A stretch of DNA of 16,965 nucleotides, taken from contig SBFU01000291.1 of assembly GCA_006227785.1 (NCBI GenBank), positions 1-16,965 of the forward strand, read 5' to 3'. Positions 1-8,082 of the stretch are shown here, piece by piece. The stretch's first letter is position 1. Every line of letters starts with the position of its first letter. Source of the stretch: Burkholderiales bacterium (lineage in GTDB: Bacteria; Pseudomonadota; Gammaproteobacteria; Burkholderiales; Burkholderiaceae_C). A model generated the notes under the pieces. The model saw only the letters and a list, made by a program, of their open reading frames with translations, was not told the DNA's origin and made no database searches. The translations under genes were made by a program, and so were the position numbers.

Positions 1-618
1 GTGCGCTGGCGCATCAGCGACCCGCAGGCCTACATCCGCAACGTGGGACTGAACGAACGCGCCGGTGCACTGCAACTGAACCGGGTTGCGCGCAACGCCT
101 TCCAGCAGGAGGTCAACAAGAGAACCCTGCAGGAACTGCTCTCGACCCGGCGGGAGGAGCTGATGCGAGACGTCCAGCGCGAGGTCCTGGCCGCGGTGCG
201 CGGTGCAGACCAGCCTTGGGGCATGGACGTGATCGATGTCCGCATCACCCGTGTCGACTATGCGGAATCGATCACCCGCTCCGTATATGACCGGATGGAG
301 GCAGAGCGCAAGCGGGTGGCCAACGAACTGCGTTCCACCGGCTTTGCCGAAGGCGAGAAGATCCGGGCCGAAGCCGACCGCGAACGCGAGGTGATCGTGG
401 CTGAGGCGTTCCGGGACGCGCAGAGGATCAAGGGTGAGGGCGATGCAGCCGCTGCAGCGGCCTACGCAGACGCTTTTGGTCGTGACCCGGCCTTTGCCCA
501 GTTCTACCGCAGCCTGGAGGCTTACAAGGCCAGCTTCTCGGGCAAGTCGGATGTGCTGGTCGTCGATCCTTCGTCCGACTTCTTCCGCTCCTTGCGCAGC
601 AGCACCCCGGCGCGCTGA
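1..618 (+). CDS. hflC: HflC, SPFH-domain modulator of FtsH protease (3' part, start outside window)
   Basis: The 205 visible residues are the C-terminal two thirds of HflC, an inner-membrane SPFH/stomatin-family protein. With HflK it forms a periplasmic cage around the FtsH protease and modulates its activity. The visible part begins inside the SPFH domain with RWRISDPQAYIRNVG. It continues through TRREELMRDVQREV and GMDVIDVRITRVDY into a long charged alanine-rich helix (about residues 95-150, AEAEREREVIVAEAFRDAQ-like), and ends in the typical YRSLEAYKASF and DPSSDFFRSL tail. The family is usually about 290-300 residues, so roughly 90 N-terminal residues including the membrane anchor should lie upstream. 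The GTG at base 1 is therefore not taken as a start. The small membrane gene after it and hisZ/purA downstream match the usual betaproteobacterial hfl neighbourhood. Confidence 0.95.
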   Translation: MRWRISDPQAYIRNVGLNERAGALQLNRVARNAFQQEVNKRTLQELLSTRREELMRDVQREVLAAVRGADQPWGMDVIDVRITRVDYAESITRSVYDRMEAERKRVANELRSTGFAEGEKIRAEADREREVIVAEAFRDAQRIKGEGDAAAAAAYADAFGRDPAFAQFYRSLEAYKASFSGKSDVLVVDPSSDFFRSLRSSTPAR

Positions 619-625
619 GTCCCTC

Positions 626-817
626 GTGGCGCTGGCCGATGTCTTCTGGCCTGCGCTGGGCCTGATGCTGGTTTTTGAGGGGATCCTGCCCTTGCTGCTG
701 CCCTCCGCCTGGCGCCGCATGTTTTCGGACATGCTGCGGCTGCGGGACGGGCAATTGCGCTTCTTCGGACTGGTTTCCGTGGGCTTGGGTGTGCTGTTAT
801 GGTGGGGCACAAGCTGA
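626..817 (+). CDS. small DUF2065 (YjeT-type) inner-membrane protein
   Basis: This 63-residue protein starts at a GTG only 7 bases after the hflC stop. It has two hydrophobic segments, about residues 8-26 (WPALGLMLVFEGILPLL) and 45-60 (FFGLVSVGLGVLLWW). A short basic loop between them carries PSAWRRMF and the motif LRDGQLRFFGL. This small two-helix architecture, with a conserved arginine/glycine-containing loop, is that of the DUF2065/YjeT family, which commonly follows hflC. No biochemical function is established that I know of. The GTG has only a weak ribosome-binding site, so translation is probably coupled to hflC. The frame is open upstream inside hflC, but that extension is a shadow of hflC, and family size supports the short form. 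Confidence 0.8.
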   Translation: MALADVFWPALGLMLVFEGILPLLLPSAWRRMFSDMLRLRDGQLRFFGLVSVGLGVLLWWGTS

Positions 818-891
818 CCCTGGGCCTGTCCTTGCAGTCCCCACCCATGCAAGTTCGGCCGGTGGTGCCCGAAGCGGGGCAGGCGGGCCGG

Positions 892-909
892 TAAAATGCC
901 GGTTTTAAT
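892..909 (+). promoter_or_regulatory. AT-rich promoter-like element upstream of hisZ
   Basis: In an otherwise GC-rich 104-base gap there are two -10-like hexamers, TAAAAT at 892-897 and TTTAAT at 904-909. Each is preceded by GCCGGT, so the element is a tandem direct repeat with a 12-base period. TAAAA (892-896) and TTTTA (903-907) are also inverted around a 6-base centre. No good -35 hexamer sits 16-18 bases upstream of either, so the promoter call is tentative. If TTTAAT is used, transcription would begin near 916, giving a leader of only about 12 bases. Confidence 0.4.
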
Positions 910-927
910 TCCTGCACCGCCATGCCC

Positions 928-3515
<2,588 letters not shown>

Positions 3516-3516
3516 T

Positions 3517-3534
3517 GGCCGCCAGCCGGCCTTT
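3517..3534 (+). terminator. weak GC hairpin after purA
   Basis: Immediately after the purA stop, GGCCG (3517-3521) pairs with CGGCC (3527-3531) around a 5-base loop and is followed by only three T residues. This could slow or partly terminate transcription before the phosphoribosyltransferase gene, but the stem and T-tract are too short for a confident intrinsic terminator. Confidence 0.25.
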
Positions 3535-3573
3535 CGTGCAGAATTTCGCGACCGACCCCCACCCGGAGACCCC

Positions 3574-4098
3574 ATGCTGACTGAAGATGGCAAGCACTTG
3601 TATGTGTCCTACGACGAGTACCACAACCTGATCGAGAAGCTGGCTCTCAAGGTCTACCAGTCGGGTTGGGCTTTCGACACCATCCTGTGTCTGGCACGCG
3701 GGGGCATGCGGCCTGGCGACATTCTCTCGCGCATCTTCGATGTTCCGCTGGCCATCATGTCCACCAGCTCGTACCGGGCCGACGCAGGCACCGTGCAGGG
3801 AAAGCTGGACATCGCCCGGTACATCACGACACCCAAGGGCGAGATTGCCGGTCGGGTTCTGCTGGTGGACGATCTGGCCGATTCAGGCCACACCTTGCAC
3901 GCGGTGATCGACCAGTTGCGCAACAATTACGCGCCCATCACCGAGTTGCGCAGCGCGGTGATCTGGACCAAGGCCTTGTCCACCTTCACGCCCGACTACT
4001 CCGTCGAGTTCCTTCCGACGAACCCCTGGATCCACCAGCCGTTCGAGAGCTACGACAGCATGCGTCCTGCGCAGTTGCTGGAGAAGTGGAAGCTGTAA
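3574..4098 (+). CDS. phosphoribosyltransferase, probably purine (hypoxanthine/xanthine/guanine) type
   Basis: This 174-residue type I phosphoribosyltransferase would transfer the phosphoribosyl group of PRPP, probably to a purine base. The PRPP-binding loop VLLVDDLADSGHTL is at residues 95-108 with the paired acidic residues Asp99-Asp100. The upstream CLARGGMRPGDILSRIFDVP (39-58) is the usual PRTase core strand-helix, and SSYR (65-68) lies in the flexible-loop region. The C-terminus ends in WIHQPFE, resembling the COG2236-type enzymes common in proteobacteria. A GGAG ribosome-binding site lies at 3565-3568, five bases before ATG. Its position 58 bases after purA fits purine salvage, but the base specificity cannot be read from the sequence, so no gene symbol is given. 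Confidence 0.88.
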   Translation: MLTEDGKHLYVSYDEYHNLIEKLALKVYQSGWAFDTILCLARGGMRPGDILSRIFDVPLAIMSTSSYRADAGTVQGKLDIARYITTPKGEIAGRVLLVDDLADSGHTLHAVIDQLRNNYAPITELRSAVIWTKALSTFTPDYSVEFLPTNPWIHQPFESYDSMRPAQLLEKWKL

Positions 4099-4114
4099 GT
4101 TCCTGGCAACTGCC

Positions 4115-4141
4115 TTGACACCTGCAGTCCAAAGCTACAGC
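4115..4141 (+). promoter_or_regulatory. possible sigma-70 promoter for the beta-lyase-like gene
   Basis: A perfect -35 consensus TTGACA lies at 4115-4120 in the 57-base gap before the next gene. The best -10 candidate, TACAGC at 4136-4141, matches only three consensus positions and has a short 15-base spacer. Transcription would begin close to 4148, only a few bases before ATG 4156. Confidence 0.35.
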
Positions 4142-4155
4142 CCAGGTCCTGACTG

Positions 4156-5355
4156 ATGCCCACATCCGATCCGTCCACCCGTCTCATCCACCATGCCTAC
4201 CGCCCGCCGGATGGCTTCGAGGCGGTGGCGCCGGGTGTGCACAAGGCTTCCACGGTCATCTTCCCGGACGTGCAGGCGCTGCGCAGCCGCGACTGGAAAG
4301 ACAAGAGCGGCTACACCTACGGCCTGCATGGCACACCGACGACCTTCACGTTGGAGGAGCGGATCGCCACGCTGGAAGGTGGCCAGTTCTGCGTGCTCGC
4401 ACCCAGTGGCCTGTCGGCCATCAGCCTCGTGGACATGGCGTTCCTGCGCCAGGGGGACCATATGCTGTTGCCCGACAACGCCTATGGGCCGGGCAAGGCC
4501 TTTGCCGAGGCGGAGATGCGCCAGTGGGGCGTGCAGGTCGGCTACTACGACCCCATGGAACCGGCAGACCTCGCCAGCCGGCTTACGCCGGCTACGCGCC
4601 TGGTCTGGCTGGAGGCACCAGGTTCGATCACGCTGGAATATCCGGATCTTCCCGCTCTGACGGACGTGGTTCGGCAGCACAATGCACGTCAGGTGGCAGA
4701 CCGCCCGGCTGTCACCGTTCTGGACAATACGTGGGGTGCGGGTCTGGCGTTCTGTGCCTTCGATCTCGGCATTGACGTGTCCATGCAGGCATTGACGAAG
4801 TACCCCAGCGGGGGAGCTGACGTCCTGATGGGCTCCGTGGTGACCCGCGACCCGGCACTGCACCGGCAGATCCTTTTGTGCCACATGCGCCTGGGACTGG
4901 GTGTGGGGGCCAACGATGCCGAACTGGTGCTGCGCGGCCTCCCCACGGTGGCCTTGCGCTACCAGGCCCAGGACAAGGCTACGCGGGAACTGGCGCAGTG
5001 GATGCAATCGCAACAGGGGGTTGCCCAGGTGCTTCACCCGGCACTGGCTGGTTCGCCCGGCCACAGGCTCTGGCAGCGCGATGCCCAAGGCGCTGCCTGC
5101 CTGTTCAGTGTGGTTTTTGACGAGAAATTCTCTTCTGCGCAAGTCGATGCGTTTTGCGACAGCCTGAGCCTCTTCCAGCTGGGCTGGAGCTGGGCCGGTC
5201 CTGTCAGCCTGTGTGCACCCTACGATGTGCGGTCGATACGGTCGCTCACGGCTTGGCCGCATCGCGGTGGGCTGGTGCGCTTCGCCGTGGGTCTGGAGTC
5301 GGTGGAAGATCTGCAGGCCGATCTGGCGCAGGGGCTGGCGAAACTGGTATCCTGA
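4156..5355 (+). CDS. metC: PLP-dependent cystathionine beta-lyase-like enzyme (Cys/Met metabolism family)
   Basis: This 399-residue protein belongs to the Cys/Met metabolism PLP-dependent family (fold type I). The nearest recognisable function is cystathionine beta-lyase, which cleaves cystathionine to homocysteine, pyruvate and ammonia. Visible landmarks are YTYGLHGTPTTFTLE (residues 53-67), APSGLSAISL (82-91) supplying the PLP-phosphate region, VLDNTWGAG (188-196) with Asp190 for the pyridine nitrogen, and the Schiff-base lysine Lys215 in QALTKYPSGGADVLMG. The C-terminal small domain contains SWAGPVSL and a late RFAVGLESVEDL, as in MetC. Relatives of this family also include gamma-synthases and sulfhydrylases, so the exact substrate is inferred. 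No strong Shine-Dalgarno precedes ATG 4156. The neighbours do not form a methionine operon. Confidence 0.85.
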   Translation: MPTSDPSTRLIHHAYRPPDGFEAVAPGVHKASTVIFPDVQALRSRDWKDKSGYTYGLHGTPTTFTLEERIATLEGGQFCVLAPSGLSAISLVDMAFLRQGDHMLLPDNAYGPGKAFAEAEMRQWGVQVGYYDPMEPADLASRLTPATRLVWLEAPGSITLEYPDLPALTDVVRQHNARQVADRPAVTVLDNTWGAGLAFCAFDLGIDVSMQALTKYPSGGADVLMGSVVTRDPALHRQILLCHMRLGLGVGANDAELVLRGLPTVALRYQAQDKATRELAQWMQSQQGVAQVLHPALAGSPGHRLWQRDAQGAACLFSVVFDEKFSSAQVDAFCDSLSLFQLGWSWAGPVSLCAPYDVRSIRSLTAWPHRGGLVRFAVGLESVEDLQADLAQGLAKLVS

Positions 5356-5385
5356 GCCCAGTTCATTCCACGGAGATCAACCGCT

Positions 5386-5574
5386 TTGGCCACACCCAAC
5401 TACGGATACGAAAAGCGCCAGCGCGAGTTGGCCAAGAAGCAGAAAAAAGAAGAGAAGCTGCGTGCCAAGAATGCGCGCAAGCTGGGTTCCGATGGACATC
5501 CCGATGAGGATGCTGAGACCCGGGATGGATCCGTCACGCCGGATGAAGGGGCGCCCAGCGATTCGGTGGACTGA
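5386..5574 (+). CDS. small lysine-rich conserved hypothetical protein
   Basis: This 62-residue protein begins at TTG 5386, with GGAG at 5372-5375 about ten bases upstream. The first half, NYGYEKRQRELAKKQKKEEK, is strongly basic and predicted to be a helical lysine/glutamate stretch. The second half is acidic and disordered-looking (DGHPDEDAETRDG, then PDEGAPSDSVD). I recall similar short proteins beginning with a NYxxEKRQRELAKK-like motif as unannotated proteins in Burkholderiales, but I know no function. The charge-segregated basic helix plus acidic tail could suit nucleic-acid or ribosome association; that is speculation. The gene lies 30 bases after the beta-lyase-like gene on the same strand and probably shares its transcript. 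Confidence 0.72.
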   Translation: MATPNYGYEKRQRELAKKQKKEEKLRAKNARKLGSDGHPDEDAETRDGSVTPDEGAPSDSVD

Positions 5575-5578
5575 AAGG

Positions 5579-5601
5579 GCAGGGCGGTTCGGTCACCCTG
5601 C
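5579..5601. terminator. hairpin between convergent genes
   Basis: In the 44-base gap between the convergent small lysine-rich gene and mnmH, GCAGGG (5579-5584) pairs perfectly with CCCTGC (5596-5601) around an 11-base loop. There is no T-tract on either strand, so this is only a candidate bidirectional terminator, supported mainly by its location. Confidence 0.25.
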
Positions 5602-5618
5602 AGTACAGCCTGGGTGGC

Positions 5619-6680
5619 TCAGCCACCAGTCTGAAGCAGTTGGCGGGCTGCAGTCTCAAACGCCCCGGACGATCGGTCCGGCATGAAAAGGGGAGTCGCC
5701 TCCCCGTATCGCACGAAGTTCCTTCGGATGGAGGCCGCGTAAGTCGGGTCGTAGTGCCGCCTGAGCAGGTCCATGACCACCTCGGCCGTGCGCCCTTCAC
5801 GGACGTCCGTGACCCAGCTCCCGACGGTCATCTTCCCGCGCAGCTCGGTCAATGCCTCCAGGCGGCGGCAAAAGAAATCCGGATCCTTGACGAAGAAATC
5901 GTAGTCCTCCATCAGCAGGGCCACCCGCTCTTCGTCCGGCAGTTGCAGGTCGATGCAGGGACTGGCCCTCATGGCCTCGATCAGGGCGTCGGGCACCCGC
6001 AGGTTGCCGACTTTCTTGCTTTCGCTTTCGACGAACACGGGTCGCTTGTCGTCAAACCGGCGCAGGCGATCCCAGACCAGAGAGTCAAACCGCTTCTGGC
6101 TGGGTTGGGCCACCCCTGGAATGTGACCGAGCACCGAGCTGCGGTGGCAGGCCAGTGCTTCCAGGTCGAGCACCTGGGCACCTTGTTGTTCCAGATGTTG
6201 GAGCAAACGGGTTTTGCCGCTTCCGGTCGGACCGCAGATGACCCGGTAGTGCAGGCGCCCTGCCTGTGTCGGCAGATCGGCGACCATAGCGGCGCGCCAG
6301 GCCTTGTAGCCGCCGTCAACCAGCGAGACCTGGAAGCCAATGGCGCTCAGGATGGTCGCCAGGGCGCCGCTGCGGTTGCCGCCGCGCCAGCAGTAGACCA
6401 GGGGTTTCCAGTCGCGTGCCTTGTCAAGCGCGTGTTTTTCGATGTGACCGGCGATGTTTCTGGCCGCGATGGCTGCACCCCGCTTCTTGGCCTCGAACGC
6501 ATTGACCTGCTTGTACAGCGTGCCGATGGTGGCACGCTCGACATTGTTCAGGGTGGGCCAGTTGACGGCGCCCGGTAGATGGTCCAGAGCGTGTTCGTCT
6601 TCCGAACGGGCGTCGATGATGGCGTGGAAATCCTGCAGCCGACGCAAGGTATCGGCTGCGCTGAGGGTGTGAACAGGCAT
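5619..6680 (-). CDS. mnmH: tRNA 2-selenouridine (2-geranylthiouridine) synthase MnmH/SelU
   Basis: This 353-residue protein joins a rhodanese domain to a P-loop domain, the MnmH architecture. The family replaces the sulfur of 2-thiouridine at the tRNA wobble position 34 with selenium, through an S-geranyl intermediate, using selenophosphate. The rhodanese active loop is YCWRGGNRSG with the catalytic cysteine at residue 97, the same number as in the E. coli enzyme. The N-terminal part has IIDARSEDEH and LPGAVNWPTLNNVERA. Walker A GPTGSGKT is at residues 150-157, followed by VLDLEALACHRSSVLG and FVESESKKVGNLRVP. Length matches the family and all key residues look intact. It lies 30 bases after tesA on the same strand, but has its own promoter-like element. 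No selD is present in this window. Confidence 0.93.
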   Translation of the reverse strand: MPVHTLSAADTLRRLQDFHAIIDARSEDEHALDHLPGAVNWPTLNNVERATIGTLYKQVNAFEAKKRGAAIAARNIAGHIEKHALDKARDWKPLVYCWRGGNRSGALATILSAIGFQVSLVDGGYKAWRAAMVADLPTQAGRLHYRVICGPTGSGKTRLLQHLEQQGAQVLDLEALACHRSSVLGHIPGVAQPSQKRFDSLVWDRLRRFDDKRPVFVESESKKVGNLRVPDALIEAMRASPCIDLQLPDEERVALLMEDYDFFVKDPDFFCRRLEALTELRGKMTVGSWVTDVREGRTAEVVMDLLRRHYDPTYAASIRRNFVRYGEATPLFMPDRSSGAFETAARQLLQTGG

Positions 6681-6714
6681 TCGGCGATTATCGCCGGGTA
6701 CCTGTCAGGTTCAG
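6681..6714 (-). promoter_or_regulatory. mnmH promoter with palindromic -10, predicted leaderless start
   Basis: On the minus strand GATAAT (6692 down to 6687) ends exactly six bases before the mnmH ATG, so the expected +1 is the A of ATG. A weak -35, CTGAAC (6714 down to 6709), lies 16 bases upstream and overlaps the tesA stop codon. The -10 is the centre of a perfect 15-base odd palindrome, CGGCGATAATCGCCG on the minus strand (6682-6696). No Shine-Dalgarno sequence can be seen. Confidence 0.55.
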
Positions 6715-7361
6715 CGAGGCAGCAGGGGGCGCAGAGTGGGCCAGACGTTCGCCAACATGATGGGCTGCGCGTCTTCGTTGGGATGGATCCGGTCTGCCTG
6801 GAACAGCTTGAGGGGGTCGGGCCCGTCGGCAACGCCGGCCAGAAAGAAGGGCACCAGCGCGGCCTGCTCGGCTTTGGCCACGGTGCTGAAGACCTCCCGG
6901 AACTCCTGAGCGTAACGTGCCCCGTAGTTGGGCGGCATTTCCATGCCGACGATCACCACCTTGGCGCCGGCCTCGCGTGACAGCCGGGCCATGGTCGACA
7001 GGTTGTCGCGGGTCATGTTCAGGGGCAGGCCGCGCAAGGCGTCATTGCCGCCCAGCTCGATGATCACCACGGCGGGCTGGTGCTGGCGCAGAAGGGCGGG
7101 CAGGCGGGAGCGCCCGCCAGCCGTGGTGTCTCCGCTGATGCTGGCATTGATCACCTGCGCCGAGACGCGTTCGGCGCCCAGTTTCTGTTGCAGCAGGGCC
7201 ACCCAGCCACGTCCACGTTGCAACCCGTATTCGGCGCTGAGCGAGTCGCCCACGATCAGGATGGACGGGCCCTGTGCCGCACCCGAAGGCGCTTTGGCCT
7301 GGGCGAAAAGACCCGGCGTGATGCCGGCCAGTGCGAGCGCGTTAAAGTGACGTCGTTTCAA
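6711..7361 (-). CDS. tesA: SGNH arylesterase / acyl-CoA thioesterase I (TesA-like), exported
   Basis: This 216-residue SGNH hydrolase resembles TesA, a periplasmic esterase and thioesterase/lysophospholipase. All four blocks are present: GDSLSAEYG with nucleophile Ser40, ISGDTTAGG with Gly77, GGNDALRG with Asn106, and DRIHPNEDAQP with Asp190 and His193. An N-terminal export signal of about 22 residues ends near FAQA. It contains KRRHFNALALAG, so a twin-arginine route is possible as well as Sec. The start is TTG at 7361-7359: GGAAGG (7374-7369) lies seven bases upstream, and the frame upstream closes before any ATG or GTG. It is divergent from a YbbA-like ABC ATPase, as tesA and ybbA are in E. 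coli, and mnmH follows on the same strand. Confidence 0.92.
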   Translation of the reverse strand: MKRRHFNALALAGITPGLFAQAKAPSGAAQGPSILIVGDSLSAEYGLQRGRGWVALLQQKLGAERVSAQVINASISGDTTAGGRSRLPALLRQHQPAVVIIELGGNDALRGLPLNMTRDNLSTMARLSREAGAKVVIVGMEMPPNYGARYAQEFREVFSTVAKAEQAALVPFFLAGVADGPDPLKLFQADRIHPNEDAQPIMLANVWPTLRPLLPR

Positions 7362-7368
7362 CTTCAGG

Positions 7369-7374
7369 CCTTCC
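7369..7374 (-). promoter_or_regulatory. ribosome-binding site deciding the tesA TTG start
   Basis: GGAAGG on the minus strand lies seven bases from the TTG start of tesA. It sits within the 14-base gap between the two divergent start codons and immediately upstream of the ABC ATPase ATG at 7376. The promoter of each gene must therefore lie inside the coding region of the other. Confidence 0.6.
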
Positions 7375-7375
7375 C

Positions 7376-8053
7376 ATGTCGGATGTCATGATTGCGGTGG
7401 ATCATGTGTACAAGTCGGTCAGCGATTCGACCGGTACGCTGGAGATTCTGCGCGATATCGATTTCAACCTGAAACGTGGGGAAACGGCCGCCATTGTCGG
7501 GGCCTCCGGTTCAGGCAAGAGCACGCTGCTGTCCATCGTTGCAGGCTTGGATACACCCAGCAGCGGAACAGTTCACATCGACGGGGTCAACATCTTCGGT
7601 CTGGACGAGGACCAGCGGGCGGCGTTGCGGGCCGAGAAGGTGGGTTTTGTGTTCCAGAGCTTCCAGCTGCTGGGCAATTTGACAGCGCTTGAGAACGTGA
7701 TGCTGCCGCTTGAGCTGGCCGGGCGCCGTGATGCCCGAGTGGCCGCGGTACACATGCTGGAGCGCGTGGGCCTGGGCGAGCGGCTGGGGCACTACCCCAA
7801 GCTGCTGTCGGGTGGAGAGCAGCAGCGGGTGGCGCTGGCACGCGCTTTCGTGGTCAAGCCAGCCGTCCTGTTGGCCGACGAACCGACAGGCAGCCTCGAC
7901 TTTGCCACCGGCGGGCGGATCATGCAGCTGATGTTCGAGCTCAATGCCGAGCTGGGGACCACGCTGGTGCTGGTGACCCATGACCGGGAGATCGCCAGCC
8001 AGTGCCAGCGACGGGTCACGATCGAGGCGGGGCGGGTGCTTTCGCTGGATTGA
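7376..8053 (+). CDS. ABC transporter ATP-binding protein, YbbA/LolD (MacB-type) family
   Basis: This 225-residue cytoplasmic ATPase is a single nucleotide-binding domain of the MacB/LolD/YbbA branch, whose members energise FtsX-like permeases acting on lipoproteins or envelope substrates. Motifs are complete: Walker A GASGSGKST (42-50), Q-loop Gln94 in FVFQSFQLL, signature LSGGEQQRVALARA (144-157), Walker B VLLADEP (164-170), D-loop SLD and switch His202 in LVTHD. Divergent placement beside tesA matches ybbA in E. coli, but there is no ybbP-like permease here: the next gene is a convergent kinase. It is therefore an orphan ATPase locally. A weak AGG lies seven bases upstream of ATG. The name ybbA is likely but not assigned, because LolD is nearly indistinguishable by eye. 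Confidence 0.9.
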   Translation: MSDVMIAVDHVYKSVSDSTGTLEILRDIDFNLKRGETAAIVGASGSGKSTLLSIVAGLDTPSSGTVHIDGVNIFGLDEDQRAALRAEKVGFVFQSFQLLGNLTALENVMLPLELAGRRDARVAAVHMLERVGLGERLGHYPKLLSGGEQQRVALARAFVVKPAVLLADEPTGSLDFATGGRIMQLMFELNAELGTTLVLVTHDREIASQCQRRVTIEAGRVLSLD

Positions 8054-8082
8054 CCGGTCGTCCCTGTTTTCAAGACGGAATC

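Noticed and set aside
4135..5262. 375-codon minus-strand open frame opposite the beta-lyase-like gene
   Set aside because: The plus strand encodes an intact PLP enzyme with its active-site lysine; the opposite frame has no motif.
5640..6578. 312-codon plus-strand open frame opposite mnmH
   Set aside because: Shadow of mnmH, which has all rhodanese and P-loop residues.
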